A DNA stretch of 64,000 nucleotides from Clostridia bacterium (GCA_017395065.1 JAFPWH010000071.1:87275-151274), one strand, 5' to 3'. Shown: positions 17,814 to 28,256, counted from the stretch's first letter. The notes: generated from the sequence alone by a model not told the origin. A program made the numbers and translations.

Positions 17814-17852
17814 AAAAGCGCGTTCGGGTGCAAGACGCCGACGCGCTTATTT
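17814..17852. terminator. Bidirectional terminator between nif3 and ydcF
   Basis: An 8-bp stem AAGCGCGT/ACGCGCTT (17816-17823, 17841-17848) is flanked by AAAA on the left and ATTTT on the right. It can serve the convergent transcripts on both strands. Confidence 0.7.
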
Positions 17853-17869
17853 TGTGCCCGGAAACCCTT

Positions 17870-18652
17870 TTACCAGCGCCCCGTGACCAGCCCGTACAGC
17901 ACGCCAAAGTATTCCCTGAGCATGTAGTGGGGGAAGGAGATCAGCGAGGTGGGCACGTTGATAGCATAAAACTCGTTGTCCGCGGTCTTGCGCGCGATCT
18001 TCAGCGCGCGGTAGAGATGGAAATTGTTCGTCACGATGCCGATTTTGGCGTCCGGCTTTTCCACGAGGCGCATGGAGAACGCCATGTTCTCCGCCGTCGA
18101 CGTGGATTTGTCCTCAAGCAGAATGCTTTCGGCAGGTACGCCCCGCGCGGTCAGGCCGTTGTAGATACACTGCGCCTCGCTGATGCCTTCGTCCGCGCCC
18201 TTGCCGCCGGAGGCGATGATATACGTATCGTTGTTCTCTTTCCAGTATTCGCCGGCAGTCGTTATGCGGTTTCGCAGCGCGCCGCCGGGCTGCGTGCCGT
18301 TTACCTTGGCGCCGAGCACGATGATATAGTCGAGGTCGCCAGGCGCTGCGGCGGAAAACGCGCTTACGATGATGGCTTCGATCACGATGAGCGAAGCGAC
18401 GAACAGGCCGAAACCGATATGGATCAGCTTGACCAACGCGCCGGGCAGCAGCGAAGGCTGACCTGTACGAATCATATGTCCGACCAGCAGGAAGCGCGCA
18501 AGGAATAGAAACGCGAATACCAGCCACATGAAATCGAGCGACTGTCCGAAGCGCACGGTGACGCCCAGGGCGACGTAATACGCGACGCACGCTATTGCTG
18601 CGAGCAGGAACAGGAGATTTACGATCTTTGACGGCGTATGTACTCTTGTCAT
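17870..18652 (-). CDS. YdcF/SanA-family (DUF218) membrane protein
   Basis: 260 residues. Three hydrophobic segments (about 9-31, 42-60 and 73-99) precede a DUF218 domain from about 107. Conserved motifs are DYIIVLGAKVNG, IASGGKGADEGISEA, LEDKSTSTAENMAFS and VTNNFHLYRALKIA. Family members (ElyC, SanA) are linked to envelope integrity and peptidoglycan or lipid-carrier metabolism, without a settled reaction. It lies 10 bases downstream of the class A PBP and probably shares its transcript, which fits an envelope role. Confidence 0.85.
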   Translation of the reverse strand: MTRVHTPSKIVNLLFLLAAIACVAYYVALGVTVRFGQSLDFMWLVFAFLFLARFLLVGHMIRTGQPSLLPGALVKLIHIGFGLFVASLIVIEAIIVSAFSAAAPGDLDYIIVLGAKVNGTQPGGALRNRITTAGEYWKENNDTYIIASGGKGADEGISEAQCIYNGLTARGVPAESILLEDKSTSTAENMAFSMRLVEKPDAKIGIVTNNFHLYRALKIARKTADNEFYAINVPTSLISFPHYMLREYFGVLYGLVTGRW

Positions 18653-18662
18653 GGTTTATCCT

Positions 18663-21107
18663 CTATCTGCAGGTGTTGCACTGCGGGTACGGGTCCGATA
18701 CGGTGGCGTAGGGGAAATAGTGCGTTATGTCGTTGATGCTCTGTGCCATTCTGAGGGGATGCCCGTCCGGAATGTAGATCACGCCCACGGTCTTTGTGGA
18801 GGAACAGTGCGCGGTCGCGCGCCTGTGCGAGCGGTTGCACAGCGTCACCATGATGTGCATGTTGCAATCCACGGTGGGCACGTCCTCGCGGAAGTAATAG
18901 TCGGTCGTGGGGCGGTAGCCCTTGTTGTCGTTGCGGCAGGCGTAGGTGGCCCGCATGCCGCTGACCGAGCAGGCCTCGGCCCTTACGATGCCGAAGGACG
19001 CGTAGTCGCCGGAGATGATCGACATGCTCTGCGTCGCGCCTTTGAGCTCGTGCACCTTCTGCATGATGCTGGCCCAAAGCGGCGCTGCGTAGGTGCCGCC
19101 GGTCGCGTTGCTGACGAGCGGCTTATAGTTGTCGTGCCCGATCCACACGGCGCAGGAATAATAATACGTCATGCCGGCGAAGAATACGCCGCAGGCGTCG
19201 GAGTTCGTGCCGGTCTTGCCCGCGATGCATCGTTCGACGCGGGTGTTGCTGAAGTTTCCGAAGGCCGCGTTCTGACCCGTGCCCTTGCTGCTCACGCAGT
19301 CCGCCAGCACGTCGATCAGCAGCCAGGAGGTGGAGCGCTTGAACACCTGCCAGGACTGCTGCCAGTCGCTTATGCTGATGTACGGCGTGGAGTTGTCCGG
19401 GTACAGCACGGCGCTGAAGGCGTAGCTTTCCCTGTATTGCCCCTGATTTGCGATCGCCCCGAAAGCGTCCGCCATTTCGATGACGGAGATGCCGGAGGAG
19501 CCCAGCGCAAGGCCGGAACCGGTCGCTTGAATGTGATTGGACGAGATGCCGAGCCTCAGCAGATAGTTGACCGAGTTGGAGATGCCCACATAGGAGAACA
19601 GCGCCTGCGCGGTCGAATAGTTGTGCGATTTGTTGATGGCGGTGCGCATGCTCTCCACGCCCGAATAACTGCCGCCGCCGTAGTTGGTGGGGAAGCCCGT
19701 GGGGCTGTCCCAGCCGTTGATGGGGATGGGCAGATTGAGCAGCGGCGTGTTGGGCGAATAACCCATGTCGAAGGCGGGTCCGTACACGGAAAGGGGCTTT
19801 ATTGAGGAACCCACGGGCATGCTCGTCTGATAGGCGCGGTTCAACTGCTTCCTGGCGGTCGGTTCGCTTCGCCCGCCCACGATCGCGATCAGCTCGCCCG
19901 TGTGCCAGTCCATGACCGCGCAGGCGGCCTGCGGCTGTATGACGTCGATATAGGAGCCGTTGTCCAGTGTCTTTTTGTATTGGTCGGACGTATAGCGCGT
20001 CTTCGGGTACTGCTTCCAGTTTTCGATGATGCCCTGCACCGACTTTTGCACCTGGGGATCGAGGCAGGTGTAGATGTGGTATCCGCCGGTCCTGAGCTGG
20101 TTTTCCATGCGCGAGCGGTTGGAGGCGTTGTCCTCCAGCCTTTCCACGCGCAGCATCTTGGTCACCACGTCGTAGATCGCGTATTCGACGTAGTAGGCGT
20201 TGTCGTACATAACGCTCTGGGTCGTTCCGGTCTCCAGCACGTGCAGCTTTTCGTTTACGGCCTGCGCGTATTGCTGATCGGTGATGTAGCCCTGCTCGTG
20301 CATCTGCTTGAGCACGTGGTTTGCGCCGTCCTCGCTCTCCTCGGGCGTTTCCCGTATGTAATAATTCGAACGGGGATTGTAGCGGCCGGGGTTTTTGATC
20401 ATGCGCGCGAGCATCGCGCATTCCTTGAGCGAAAGGGTCCTCAGATCGTCTTTGCCGAAATAGTCCTTCGCGGCGGTCTTTACGCCGTAGAGGGAGCCGC
20501 CCATGTACACGACGTTCAGGTATTCGGTCAGAATCTGCTCCTTGGCCTTGCGCGAATTGCCGTTGTAGTTTCCGGTCAGCGTCTCCTCAAGCTCCAGCGC
20601 GAGATACGCTTCCTGCACCTTTCTGCGATAGGTCTGCTCGTTCGTCAGCATCGTAAGCTTGATCAGCTGGCAGGTGATCGTGCTGCCGCCCTGATTGTTG
20701 CCGGAAAGCACGTTTCCGACCAATGCGCCGATGTACCTTTTGAGGTCGACGCCGGAATGCGACCAGAACCTGGAATCCTCCACGGCGATGACCGCGTTTA
20801 CCAGGTTGTCCCCGAATTCGTCGAAGGTCTCCACGTAGATGCGGTTTTCGGTGCCGCGCAGCTCGGTGATCACGTTTCCGTTTTTGTCGTAGAGGATGGA
20901 AGTCTGCGCCGAGGAGCCGAAGATGCTCAGATCGATGTCCGGCGTGGAGTTGATCCACGCCTTGGCGATGCCCATGACGACGCCGCCCAGTGAAAAAGTG
21001 GCCAAAAGTATGAGCACGGCGATCATCTTGACCGTGGTCATGATGACGCTCAAAAGAAAGCTTTTATACTCGCCCCGGGGCACGAACAAGGGTCTTTGTT
21101 TGCTCAT
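18663..21107 (-). CDS. Class A penicillin-binding protein (PBP1A type) with Cys-rich tail
   Basis: Bifunctional peptidoglycan glycosyltransferase and transpeptidase of 814 residues, anchored by one transmembrane helix at about 17-48. The GT51 domain has the catalytic E110 in AVEDSRFWSHSG and GGSTITCQLIK, with Cys where Gln is common. The transpeptidase has S434-S-I-K437, S494-H-N496 and K631-T-G-T. After residue 700 there is an extracytoplasmic tail with seven cysteines at 713, 724, 748, 757, 768, 810 and 813. The start is preceded by CGGAGAG. It is followed by ydcF and has its own promoter. Confidence 0.94.
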   Translation of the reverse strand: MSKQRPLFVPRGEYKSFLLSVIMTTVKMIAVLILLATFSLGGVVMGIAKAWINSTPDIDLSIFGSSAQTSILYDKNGNVITELRGTENRIYVETFDEFGDNLVNAVIAVEDSRFWSHSGVDLKRYIGALVGNVLSGNNQGGSTITCQLIKLTMLTNEQTYRRKVQEAYLALELEETLTGNYNGNSRKAKEQILTEYLNVVYMGGSLYGVKTAAKDYFGKDDLRTLSLKECAMLARMIKNPGRYNPRSNYYIRETPEESEDGANHVLKQMHEQGYITDQQYAQAVNEKLHVLETGTTQSVMYDNAYYVEYAIYDVVTKMLRVERLEDNASNRSRMENQLRTGGYHIYTCLDPQVQKSVQGIIENWKQYPKTRYTSDQYKKTLDNGSYIDVIQPQAACAVMDWHTGELIAIVGGRSEPTARKQLNRAYQTSMPVGSSIKPLSVYGPAFDMGYSPNTPLLNLPIPINGWDSPTGFPTNYGGGSYSGVESMRTAINKSHNYSTAQALFSYVGISNSVNYLLRLGISSNHIQATGSGLALGSSGISVIEMADAFGAIANQGQYRESYAFSAVLYPDNSTPYISISDWQQSWQVFKRSTSWLLIDVLADCVSSKGTGQNAAFGNFSNTRVERCIAGKTGTNSDACGVFFAGMTYYYSCAVWIGHDNYKPLVSNATGGTYAAPLWASIMQKVHELKGATQSMSIISGDYASFGIVRAEACSVSGMRATYACRNDNKGYRPTTDYYFREDVPTVDCNMHIMVTLCNRSHRRATAHCSSTKTVGVIYIPDGHPLRMAQSINDITHYFPYATVSDPYPQCNTCR

Positions 21108-21136
21108 GATTCTCTCCGTATAATATCCTGAACTGC

Positions 21137-21148
21137 ATTATACCACAA
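21137..21148 (-). promoter_or_regulatory. Extended -10 promoter of the PBP gene
   Basis: On the minus strand the sequence reads TTGTGGTATAAT, an extended -10 (TGnTATAAT), 29 bases before the ATG. No good -35 is seen 17 bases upstream. The same 12-mer occurs before murJ and mraZ. Confidence 0.6.
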
Positions 21149-21216
21149 AACGCGCCTTTGTGCGCATAATTCAAATCAATTTACATTTTCGACGAATTTT
21201 TACGCAAAATGTTCAA

Positions 21217-21245
21217 AGCAAAAGCGCCGCGGCCTGCGGCGCTTT
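21217..21245 (-). terminator. Terminator after the class II aldolase gene
   Basis: A 10-bp stem AAAGCGCCGC/GCGGCGCTTT (21221-21230, 21236-21245) with a 5-base loop, followed on the minus strand by TTTTGCTTT. It lies 16 bases after the stop codon. Confidence 0.75.
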
Positions 21246-21261
21246 GAAGGAACGGGTTCCT

Positions 21262-22551
21262 TTATTTGAGATTGAAGGCAACTTCGATGTCGTCCACCTC
21301 TTTGGGGCTGATCGGCACGATCTCGCCGATGTCCTTTGCGGCGATGACGGCCTTGGCGCTGTATTCGAGCACTTCGAGCTTGTCGAAGGCGTTGAGCAGC
21401 GTATTGCCCGCGACGATCACGCATTTGTTGTCCACGATCAGTACGGGCGTTGCCGGCGTAAAGGAGGCTGCGGTGCCGGGCACGTCGAGGGTGCTCGAGG
21501 CGTAGGGCACGCGCTTTACGTTTCTCAGCGCAATGTAGCTTTCCGGGATCGTTCTGGAGTCGAACGCCGCGTCCGTCACGGCAAAGGCCATGATTGCCGG
21601 GGGATGGGCGATGATGACGGAGTTGATTTCGGGATGCACGTCGAAGATCTGCTTGATCAGAAGCGCCGCGCGGCTGGGAGTCTTGCCCGCCTCGCACATG
21701 CCGTTTTTGATGCGCACGATGTCTTCCGGTTCGATGTACTTCCTGTCCTTCATGTAGGGGGTAACGAGGAAGGAACCGTCCGAAAGGCGCATGGAGAACG
21801 TGCCCTGCGTGCTGTTGAACAGCCTCTGATCGTAAGCCCTGTGCACCAGCGTGCAGAGGTCCCTGCGGCCGGCCTTTTCTTCGCTTGAGATGATCTTGGC
21901 GACGAACGCGTCCAGCGACGGGTGCGCCTTCTCGCTTTCGAGGGCGATCTGGCTGTCGCTAAGAGACCTCGGCTCACCGAGCTTACGCGCGTCGATTTCG
22001 AGCCTTCCGCAGAAATCCAGCGTCTCGAAAGCCATGAACGCGTGGAACAAGTCGCTTGCGCCGCAGACCACGCCGTGGTTTTCCATCATGACGGTGTTGT
22101 GGCCCTCGGCGAACTTCTCGGCGATGTTCGCGCCGAGCTGCGCGCTGCCGGGCACGTCGTATTTGGCCATCGCTACGCTTCCGCAAACCAGCGTGGCGTT
22201 CGGGATCAGATGGATGTTGGGAATCTTCCTTGCCAGCGAAAACGCGACCAGCGTCGGGGGATGGGCGTGCAGTACGCCGTGCAGGTCGGGTCTGAGCTCG
22301 TAGATGCGCTTGTGGAAGGGCAGCTCGACCGAGGGCTTGTGGGGACCCAGGATCGTGCCGTCGGGCTTTACGCAGTTGATGTCCGCGCGGCTCAGGTTGC
22401 CCTTGTCGATGCCGGAGGGCGTGATCCAGATGTCGCCGTTCTCGTCGCGGATGGAAAGGTTTCCGCCGGAGGTGGTCGTCATGCCGTATTGATAGATGCG
22501 GTTCATGATCGTGACCAGCTGATCAGCCGGATGCATCAGTTCAAAATTCAT
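21262..22551 (-). CDS. Tandem class II aldolase/adducin-fold protein
   Basis: 429 residues made of two class II aldolase-like domains. The first (1-210) has a complete zinc site: E76 (SVELPF), H95 and H97 (HAHPP) and H159 (MENHGVV). The second (220-429) keeps the fold signatures but not the metal site: A295 replaces the Glu, the HAH reads I314-A-H316, and the last His region reads DNKCV (374-378). Zinc lyases of this fold (fuculose-phosphate aldolase, ribulose-phosphate epimerase) are normally single-domain of about 210-230 residues. The first half is probably catalytic and the second structural or regulatory. It is transcribed alone, with its own terminator. The substrate is unknown. Confidence 0.85.
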   Translation of the reverse strand: MNFELMHPADQLVTIMNRIYQYGMTTTSGGNLSIRDENGDIWITPSGIDKGNLSRADINCVKPDGTILGPHKPSVELPFHKRIYELRPDLHGVLHAHPPTLVAFSLARKIPNIHLIPNATLVCGSVAMAKYDVPGSAQLGANIAEKFAEGHNTVMMENHGVVCGASDLFHAFMAFETLDFCGRLEIDARKLGEPRSLSDSQIALESEKAHPSLDAFVAKIISSEEKAGRRDLCTLVHRAYDQRLFNSTQGTFSMRLSDGSFLVTPYMKDRKYIEPEDIVRIKNGMCEAGKTPSRAALLIKQIFDVHPEINSVIIAHPPAIMAFAVTDAAFDSRTIPESYIALRNVKRVPYASSTLDVPGTAASFTPATPVLIVDNKCVIVAGNTLLNAFDKLEVLEYSAKAVIAAKDIGEIVPISPKEVDDIEVAFNLK

Positions 22552-22692
22552 TCAATACACCTCTGCTTTCTGTGTGACGTGATTATCTCATATCATTGTA
22601 ACGGATGGCAGCGCGTTTCCATTATGAGTTTGCGCGTTTGTGCGAATATATTGTAAATTTAGCCCAGTGGGACAAAATTTGCCCGATTTGCC

Positions 22693-23715
22693 TCACAGTA
22701 TCAGCATCGCGTCCCCGAAGGAGAAGAAGCGGTACCTTTCTTCGACCGCGACGCCGTACACCCGAAGCGCCTCCTCGCGCCCCATCAGCGCGCTGATCAG
22801 CATAAGCAGCGTGGAACCCGGCAGATGGAAGTTTGTGATCAGCGCGTCCACGCACTTGAATTTGTAGCCGGGCGTTATGAATATTTTCGTCCAGCCGCTG
22901 CCGGGATGCAGCTGTCCATCCTGATCCGATGCTGATTCGAGCGTCCGAACCGAGGTCGTGCCAACGGCCACGATGCGTCCGCCTGCGCGCCTGACTTCGG
23001 CGACGGCTTCGGCCGCTTCGGGCGTCACTTCGTAGTACTCGGAGTGCATCTCGTGGTCCTCGACGTTTTCCGCCTTGACGGGGCGGAAGGTGCCGAGCCC
23101 CACGTGCAGAAGCACGGGAATGACCCTTATGCCCTTTTGTTTTATTCTATCGAGCAGATCAGAAGTAAAGTGCAGCCCCGCGGTGGGGGCGGCCGCCGAG
23201 CCGTCCTCGCGGGCATAGACGGTCTGATAGCGCGTCTTGTCCTTCAGCTTTTCGTGGATGTACGGGGGCAGCGGCATTTCGCCAAGCTCGTCCAGCGCGG
23301 CTTCGAACGTGCCCTCGCAATCGAATTCCACGATCCTTGCGCCGCCCTCGGCTTCGCCCGTGACGGTGGCCAGCAGCCTTCCGCCGCCGATCGAAACGCG
23401 CTTGCCGGGCTTGAGCTTTGCGCCCGGGCGCACGAGGGATTCCCATTTTTTGGGGCCGAGCTGCTTAAGCAGAAGCAATTCGCACGCGCCGCCGCCCGGC
23501 CGCGTCCCGTACAGGCGCGCGGGGATCACGCGGGTATCGTTGATCACCAGCGCGTCGCCCGGCTTCAGATAGTCGATGACGTCGTAAAAATGCTTATGCG
23601 TGATTTGTCCCGTGCTTCGCTCGTACACCAGCAGGCGCGAATGGTCGCGGGGCTCCATGGGGCTTTGCGCGATGAGCTCCTCGGGCAAATCGTACAGAAA
23701 ATCGCTCGTTTTCAT
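22693..23715 (-). CDS. queA: S-adenosylmethionine:tRNA ribosyltransferase-isomerase
   Basis: Transfers the ribosyl moiety of SAM to preQ1 at position 34 of tRNA, giving epoxyqueuosine. The 340 residues begin [19 protein letters not shown]. Typical motifs are [31 protein letters not shown] and [10 protein letters not shown], and [15 protein letters not shown] is near the end. The frame stays open upstream through the ruvB region, but the conserved N-terminus and AAAGG upstream place the start at 23715. It is the last gene of a murJ-ruvB-queA unit; ruvB and queA are neighbours in many bacteria. Confidence 0.96.
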   Translation of the reverse strand: MKTSDFLYDLPEELIAQSPMEPRDHSRLLVYERSTGQITHKHFYDVIDYLKPGDALVINDTRVIPARLYGTRPGGGACELLLLKQLGPKKWESLVRPGAKLKPGKRVSIGGGRLLATVTGEAEGGARIVEFDCEGTFEAALDELGEMPLPPYIHEKLKDKTRYQTVYAREDGSAAAPTAGLHFTSDLLDRIKQKGIRVIPVLLHVGLGTFRPVKAENVEDHEMHSEYYEVTPEAAEAVAEVRRAGGRIVAVGTTSVRTLESASDQDGQLHPGSGWTKIFITPGYKFKCVDALITNFHLPGSTLLMLISALMGREEALRVYGVAVEERYRFFSFGDAMLIL

Positions 23716-23756
23716 TGATGTAAAACCTTTCCGGATGTGGGGGAGAAGTATTCGCC

Positions 23757-24794
23757 CTACACGTCCAGCCTGATCTGATCGGGGTTTTGCGCGCCCTCCG
23801 GCACGGCGTAGCCCAGATGCCTGTAGGCCGCGGGCGTACATACGCGCCCGCGCGGCGTGCGCATGATAAAGCCCAGCTGCAGAAGGTAAGGCTCGTATAC
23901 GTCCTCGATCGTGCCGGCGTCCTCGCCCGTGGTGGCCGCGAGCGTGTCCAGCCCGACCGGGCCGCCGCCGAACTTCGAGATCATCACGCCCAGCATCGAG
24001 CGGTCCGTGCGGTCGAGCCCCAGATCGTCCACCTCGAGCATTTTGAGCCCCGCCTTTGCGACTTCGACCGTGATGAAGCCGTCGGCCTCGACCTCGGCGT
24101 AATCCCTTACGCGCCGTATGAAGCGGTTGGCGATGCGGGGCGTTCCGCGGCTGCGGCGCGCGATCTCGAGCGCACCGCCCTTGTCGATGTTGATCTTGAG
24201 GATCGAAGCGCTGCGCTCGATGATCAGCGCAAGCTCCTCGGGCTTGTACAGTTCGAGCCGGAAGGATATGCCGAAACGGTCGCGCAGGGGGCTGGTCAGC
24301 ATACCCGCGCGGGTGGTCGCGCCGATCAGCGTGAACTTCGGAAGATCCAGCCGCACGCTCCTTGCCGAAGGCCCTTTGCCCAGCATGATGTCCAGCGCGT
24401 AATCCTCCATCGCGGGATACAATACTTCTTCGACCGAGTGGCTCAGCCTGTGGATCTCGTCTATGAACAGCACGTCTCCCTGATTTAAGTTGGTCAGGAT
24501 CGAAGCAAGGTCGCCGGGTCGCTCGATGGCCGGGCCGGAGGTGATGCGGATGTTGTGCCCCATTTCGGAGGCGACGATGTTGGCAAGCGTCGTCTTGCCC
24601 AGACCCGGCGGGCCGTAGAGCAGTATGTGATCCAGCGGTTCGCTCCTGGAGGAAGCGGCCCGCATGTACACGCTCAGGCTGTCCTTGACCTTTTGCTGGC
24701 CTATGTACTCGACGAGGGTCTTCGGCCTGAGCGAATATTCCTGGTCGTCGTCCTGGGCGCGGAAACCGCCTGTAACAAATCTTTCTTCGTCCAT
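23757..24794 (-). CDS. ruvB: Holliday junction branch-migration ATPase RuvB
   Basis: AAA+ motor that drives branch migration with RuvA. The 345 residues include the N-terminal [17 protein letters not shown], Walker [10 protein letters not shown], Walker B FIDEIHRL, sensor I GATTRAG and the C-terminal winged-helix end. ruvA, the usual upstream neighbour, is not here; murJ sits 3 bases upstream instead, so ruvA must be elsewhere. queA follows after 41 bases. Confidence 0.97.
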   Translation of the reverse strand: MDEERFVTGGFRAQDDDQEYSLRPKTLVEYIGQQKVKDSLSVYMRAASSRSEPLDHILLYGPPGLGKTTLANIVASEMGHNIRITSGPAIERPGDLASILTNLNQGDVLFIDEIHRLSHSVEEVLYPAMEDYALDIMLGKGPSARSVRLDLPKFTLIGATTRAGMLTSPLRDRFGISFRLELYKPEELALIIERSASILKINIDKGGALEIARRSRGTPRIANRFIRRVRDYAEVEADGFITVEVAKAGLKMLEVDDLGLDRTDRSMLGVMISKFGGGPVGLDTLAATTGEDAGTIEDVYEPYLLQLGFIMRTPRGRVCTPAAYRHLGYAVPEGAQNPDQIRLDV

Positions 24795-24797
24795 AAT

Positions 24798-26339
24798 CTA
24801 CCTCTTTATGCGATGTATGAGCTGCCTGAATAGATGAGAGGCCCTTCTTCTGTCGACCCAAAGGAGCATCAGCGCGTAAACCGCAAGCGACAGAAGCGTA
24901 ATGACCGAAAGCCGCAATAACACGGAGAGCGTCCCGTACCTGTCCGGCATGATGTGGCTGATGAACAGCGTGAAGGCCAGCATCGGAAGGTTGGCCGCGA
25001 GCAGCTTTAGCATTTCTTTTATGAATCCCTTGTCGAATATGCCGCTTATGCGTTTTCTGAGCTTTGCGAAAAGAAGTATAACGCCCGTGCATGCCGCGAT
25101 GCCCGTGGCCAGCGCAAGGCCGTATACGCCCATGAACGTCCTCAGTATCAGGTTCAGTACGATGTTCACCGCGACCGAGATCATGGCGATGTACATAGGC
25201 GTTTTCGTGTCCTCAAAGGCGTGGAAAACGCGGTTCGTGAGGTCCCTCAGTCCAAAAAACGGAACGCCCACGACGTAGCACAAAAACACGTAGCCGGTCA
25301 CGTGCACGTTCTCGTCTGTAAAGCGCCCGCGCCCGTAGGCGAAGCGGATCAGGTGCTGGTTTTCCACGGCGCAGATCAGAACAAGCGGCAGCGCGGCCAT
25401 GATCAAAAGGCGCATGCTCTCGCGTACCTGGGGGATGACGCTTCGGGGATCGGCCTTCAGCGACTGCATGGCCATCTTTGAAAACGACACGGTCGTAAGC
25501 GGCACCACCAGCACGCCCATCATGAACATGATGAGCTTGAAAGCGTAAGTCATCGCGGTGATGTCGCCGTCGTTCAAGCTGCTTGCCAGCATGCGGTCGA
25601 CCATGTGGTTTAATTCGTTCACCGCCATCGAAAGCACGGCCGGAAGCGCAAGGATCAGCAGGCGCTTAAGATACGCGTCGTCCGGCGCGACGACCGGCCG
25701 GTACTTAAAGCTGCCCCTTAAGAAGGGAACGAGGATCACGATCTGCAGCACGCCCGCCGCGATCACGCCCCAGGCTTGCGCGTGGATGCCGAAGCGGCGC
25801 GAAAGCAGCACGGCCGCCGTGATCTCCGCGATCGAAAGCGGAAGCCCGGTAAGCTGCGCGGCGACGTATTTTTCGCGCGCGTTGAGGATGCTCGAAAGCA
25901 CGAGCCCGGCCACGAAGAACACGAGCGCCGGCAGCATGACGCGTGTCAGCGTGACCGTAAGCTCAAGTTTTTTTCCGTGAAAGCCGGGATAAACGAGGTG
26001 CACGAGCGGGCGCGCCAGAACGAACATAAGGCCGCTGATCACAAGCGCTGCCAGTGTGAACAGCGTGAGCGCGTTGGACGAAAAACGGTCCGCGCCGCTT
26101 TGGCCGAGCTCGCTCCTGCAGCGCATGTATTGGGGAACCAACGTGGACGTGATGCAGGAGGAAAACAGCAGCACCGGTATATAAAACAGGCTGTAGCCGG
26201 AATTATAGGCGTCCGTCACGAAATCCGCGCCGAAATACGCCGCCATGATCATTTCGCGCACAAAGCCGATGCCCTTGGAGAACAGAATGATCAGCGTCAC
26301 CGAGAGCGTGGAGCTTAACAGCGTACTGCGCCTTGCCAT
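24798..26339 (-). CDS. murJ: Lipid II flippase, MurJ/MviN family
   Basis: Polytopic MOP-superfamily membrane protein of 513 residues with about 14 predicted transmembrane segments. It begins with [28 protein letters not shown], whose GFxRE-type motif is characteristic. The family moves undecaprenyl-linked lipid II to the outer face for the PBPs. It has its own promoter, heads the murJ-ruvB-queA unit and is divergent from prfC. Related Wzx-type O-unit flippases share the fold but usually lie in polysaccharide clusters, so MurJ is the better call. Confidence 0.88.
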   Translation of the reverse strand: MARRSTLLSSTLSVTLIILFSKGIGFVREMIMAAYFGADFVTDAYNSGYSLFYIPVLLFSSCITSTLVPQYMRCRSELGQSGADRFSSNALTLFTLAALVISGLMFVLARPLVHLVYPGFHGKKLELTVTLTRVMLPALVFFVAGLVLSSILNAREKYVAAQLTGLPLSIAEITAAVLLSRRFGIHAQAWGVIAAGVLQIVILVPFLRGSFKYRPVVAPDDAYLKRLLILALPAVLSMAVNELNHMVDRMLASSLNDGDITAMTYAFKLIMFMMGVLVVPLTTVSFSKMAMQSLKADPRSVIPQVRESMRLLIMAALPLVLICAVENQHLIRFAYGRGRFTDENVHVTGYVFLCYVVGVPFFGLRDLTNRVFHAFEDTKTPMYIAMISVAVNIVLNLILRTFMGVYGLALATGIAACTGVILLFAKLRKRISGIFDKGFIKEMLKLLAANLPMLAFTLFISHIMPDRYGTLSVLLRLSVITLLSLAVYALMLLWVDRRRASHLFRQLIHRIKR

Positions 26340-26380
26340 GAAACTACCTCGAATACCGTACTTGCTTTTTATTCGGAATG

Positions 26381-26409
26381 ATTATACCACAAGCGCGGGC
26401 ATGAAACAA
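26381..26409 (-). promoter_or_regulatory. Promoter of murJ-ruvB-queA
   Basis: On the minus strand TTGTTT (26409-26404), a 17-base spacer and TATAAT (26386-26381). The -10 is part of the extended 12-mer TTGTGGTATAAT shared with mraZ and the PBP gene. Confidence 0.7.
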
Positions 26410-26432
26410 GGTGCATAATGTTATTTGAAACG

Positions 26433-26470
26433 CTGCCCGGGCGGCACCCTGCACGGCGGCGCCCGGGCAG
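26433..26470. repeat. 11-bp GC-rich inverted repeat between murJ and prfC
   Basis: A perfect stem CTGCCCGGGCG/CGCCCGGGCAG (26433-26443, 26460-26470) with a 16-base loop. It lies upstream of both divergent -10 elements and has no adjacent T tract. It could be an operator or a remnant of a repeat; its role is unknown. Confidence 0.55.
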
Positions 26471-26513
26471 GGAGGAACGTTAAAAATTTTACGTAAATTC
26501 ACACAGATAACTG

Positions 26514-26543
26514 TAGAGAAATCAACACGCAGTGTCATATAAT
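26514..26543 (+). promoter_or_regulatory. Probable promoter of prfC
   Basis: TATAAT at 26538-26543, with only a weak -35-like TAGAGA at 26514-26519. The predicted transcript would start near 26550, before the RBS AGGAGAAGG (26564-26572). Confidence 0.5.
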
Positions 26544-26578
26544 ATATCGTTCAAAACCATATGCAGGAGAAGGATTCT

Positions 26579-28198
26579 ATGGGTCACCCCGAGCTTAAGG
26601 CAGAGACGCTCAGACGCCGCACTTTTGCGATCATTTCCCATCCGGACGCGGGCAAGACCACACTGACGGAAAAGCTGCTTTTGTACGGCGGCGCCATCCG
26701 CCAGGCGGGCAGCGTAAAGGCAAGGAAGGCCGCAAGGCACGCCACCAGCGACTGGATGGAAATCGAAAAGCAGCGCGGCATTTCGGTCACGTCCTCGGCC
26801 ATGCAATTTGACTTTGACGGCTACCGCATCAACATCCTCGACACTCCCGGACATCAGGACTTTTCCGAGGATACGTACCGCACGCTCGTCGCGGCGGACA
26901 GCGCCGTCATGCTCATCGACTGCGCAAAAGGCGTCGAGGAACAGACGATCAAGCTGTTCAAGGTCTGCCGCATGCGCTCCATTCCCATCTTCACCTTCGT
27001 CAACAAGCTGGACAGGGCGGGCAAAGACCCCTTTGAGCTGATGGAAGAACTGGAAAGCGTGCTCGGCATCCGCTCCTGCCCCGTCAATTGGCCAATCGGC
27101 CTGCACGGCGACGACTTCCGCGGCGTATACCACCGCGACGACAGGACCGTCGAGCTCTACGCCGGCGGCAACCACGGGCAGAACTTCGTCGAAGTAAAGA
27201 CCGTGAGCGTCGACGACCCCGCCTGCGCTGAACTGATCGGGAAAAGCTATTACGACAAGCTCATGGAGGACACGGAGCTACTGGACGTCGCGGGCGACGA
27301 ATTCGACATCGACAAGATCCTCTCCGGTCAGCTTACGCCGATGTTTTTCGGCAGCGCCTTCAACAATTTCGGCGTCGAGCCGTTTTTGAAGCGCTTTCTG
27401 AGCTATACCAAATCGCCCGGCGCGCGGGTCGCGGACGTCGGCCCCATCGATCCGATGGACGAGAAATTCACGGGCTTCGTGTTCAAAATCCAGGCCAACA
27501 TGAACCCCGCGCACAGGGACCGGCTGGCCTTCATGCGCGTTTGCAGCGGCGTTTTCGAAAAGGGCATGACCGTATGGCACTCGTCCTCGGGCGAAAGGAT
27601 CAAGCTCAGCCAGCCGCAGCAGTTCATGGCGCAAGAGCACGAGACCGTCGAGACCGCCTACCCCGGCGACATCATCGGCCTGTTCGACCCCGGCATTTTC
27701 CGTTTGGGAGATACGCTGTGCACCGGTTCTCCCGTAAGGTACAGCGGAATACCCCTCTTCGCGCCGGAGTTTTTCAGCAGGGTAAGCCCCGTCGACTCCA
27801 TGAAGCGCAAGCAATTCCTGAAGGGCATCAACCAGCTTTCGCAGGAGGGCGCGGTGCAGACCTTCAAGCGCCCCGGCATCGGCAGGGAAGAGATGATCGC
27901 GGGCGTCGTCGGCGCGTTGCAGATGGACGTGCTGGAGTACCGCTTAAAGAGCGAGTACGGCGTGGAGATCACCCGCGAAAGCCTGCCTTACCGCTTCGTG
28001 CGCTGGGTCAAGACCGCGCCGAAACCCGTGGACAAGCTGCGCCTGCCGTCCACCACGGTTCCCGCCGTGGACAAGGCGGGCAGAGACGTGCTGTTTTTTG
28101 AAAACGAATGGTCGATCCGACTGTGCGTCGAAAACAACAAGGGGCTCGAGCTCGACGAGACCGCCGACCGCGCCGAAGCGGACGCGATCGAAGTATAA
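26579..28198 (+). CDS. prfC: Peptide chain release factor 3
   Basis: Translational GTPase that recycles RF1/RF2 after termination. The G domain has the P-loop [26 protein letters not shown] and NKLDRAG. RF3-specific regions follow to the C-terminus. ATG 26579 is chosen over the in-frame ATG at 26561, because AGGAGAAGG lies between them at the right distance and the -10 is too close to the earlier ATG. That gives 539 residues, as usual. typA follows after 58 bases. Confidence 0.95.
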   Translation: MGHPELKAETLRRRTFAIISHPDAGKTTLTEKLLLYGGAIRQAGSVKARKAARHATSDWMEIEKQRGISVTSSAMQFDFDGYRINILDTPGHQDFSEDTYRTLVAADSAVMLIDCAKGVEEQTIKLFKVCRMRSIPIFTFVNKLDRAGKDPFELMEELESVLGIRSCPVNWPIGLHGDDFRGVYHRDDRTVELYAGGNHGQNFVEVKTVSVDDPACAELIGKSYYDKLMEDTELLDVAGDEFDIDKILSGQLTPMFFGSAFNNFGVEPFLKRFLSYTKSPGARVADVGPIDPMDEKFTGFVFKIQANMNPAHRDRLAFMRVCSGVFEKGMTVWHSSSGERIKLSQPQQFMAQEHETVETAYPGDIIGLFDPGIFRLGDTLCTGSPVRYSGIPLFAPEFFSRVSPVDSMKRKQFLKGINQLSQEGAVQTFKRPGIGREEMIAGVVGALQMDVLEYRLKSEYGVEITRESLPYRFVRWVKTAPKPVDKLRLPSTTVPAVDKAGRDVLFFENEWSIRLCVENNKGLELDETADRAEADAIEV

Positions 28199-28256
28199 CG
28201 CAAACACTAAACAGAAATCCAAGAAATCCAATAGGTTATAAAAGAAGGGAAACGAC

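Noticed and set aside
18651..19805. A 384-codon plus-strand frame opposite the PBP gene.
   Set aside because: Antisense to the transpeptidase domain; composition is that of a shadow frame.
22693..25092. One continuous 799-codon frame suggesting a fusion of queA with an upstream domain.
   Set aside because: The upstream part is an out-of-frame reading of ruvB and murJ; queA has its own conserved start at 23715.
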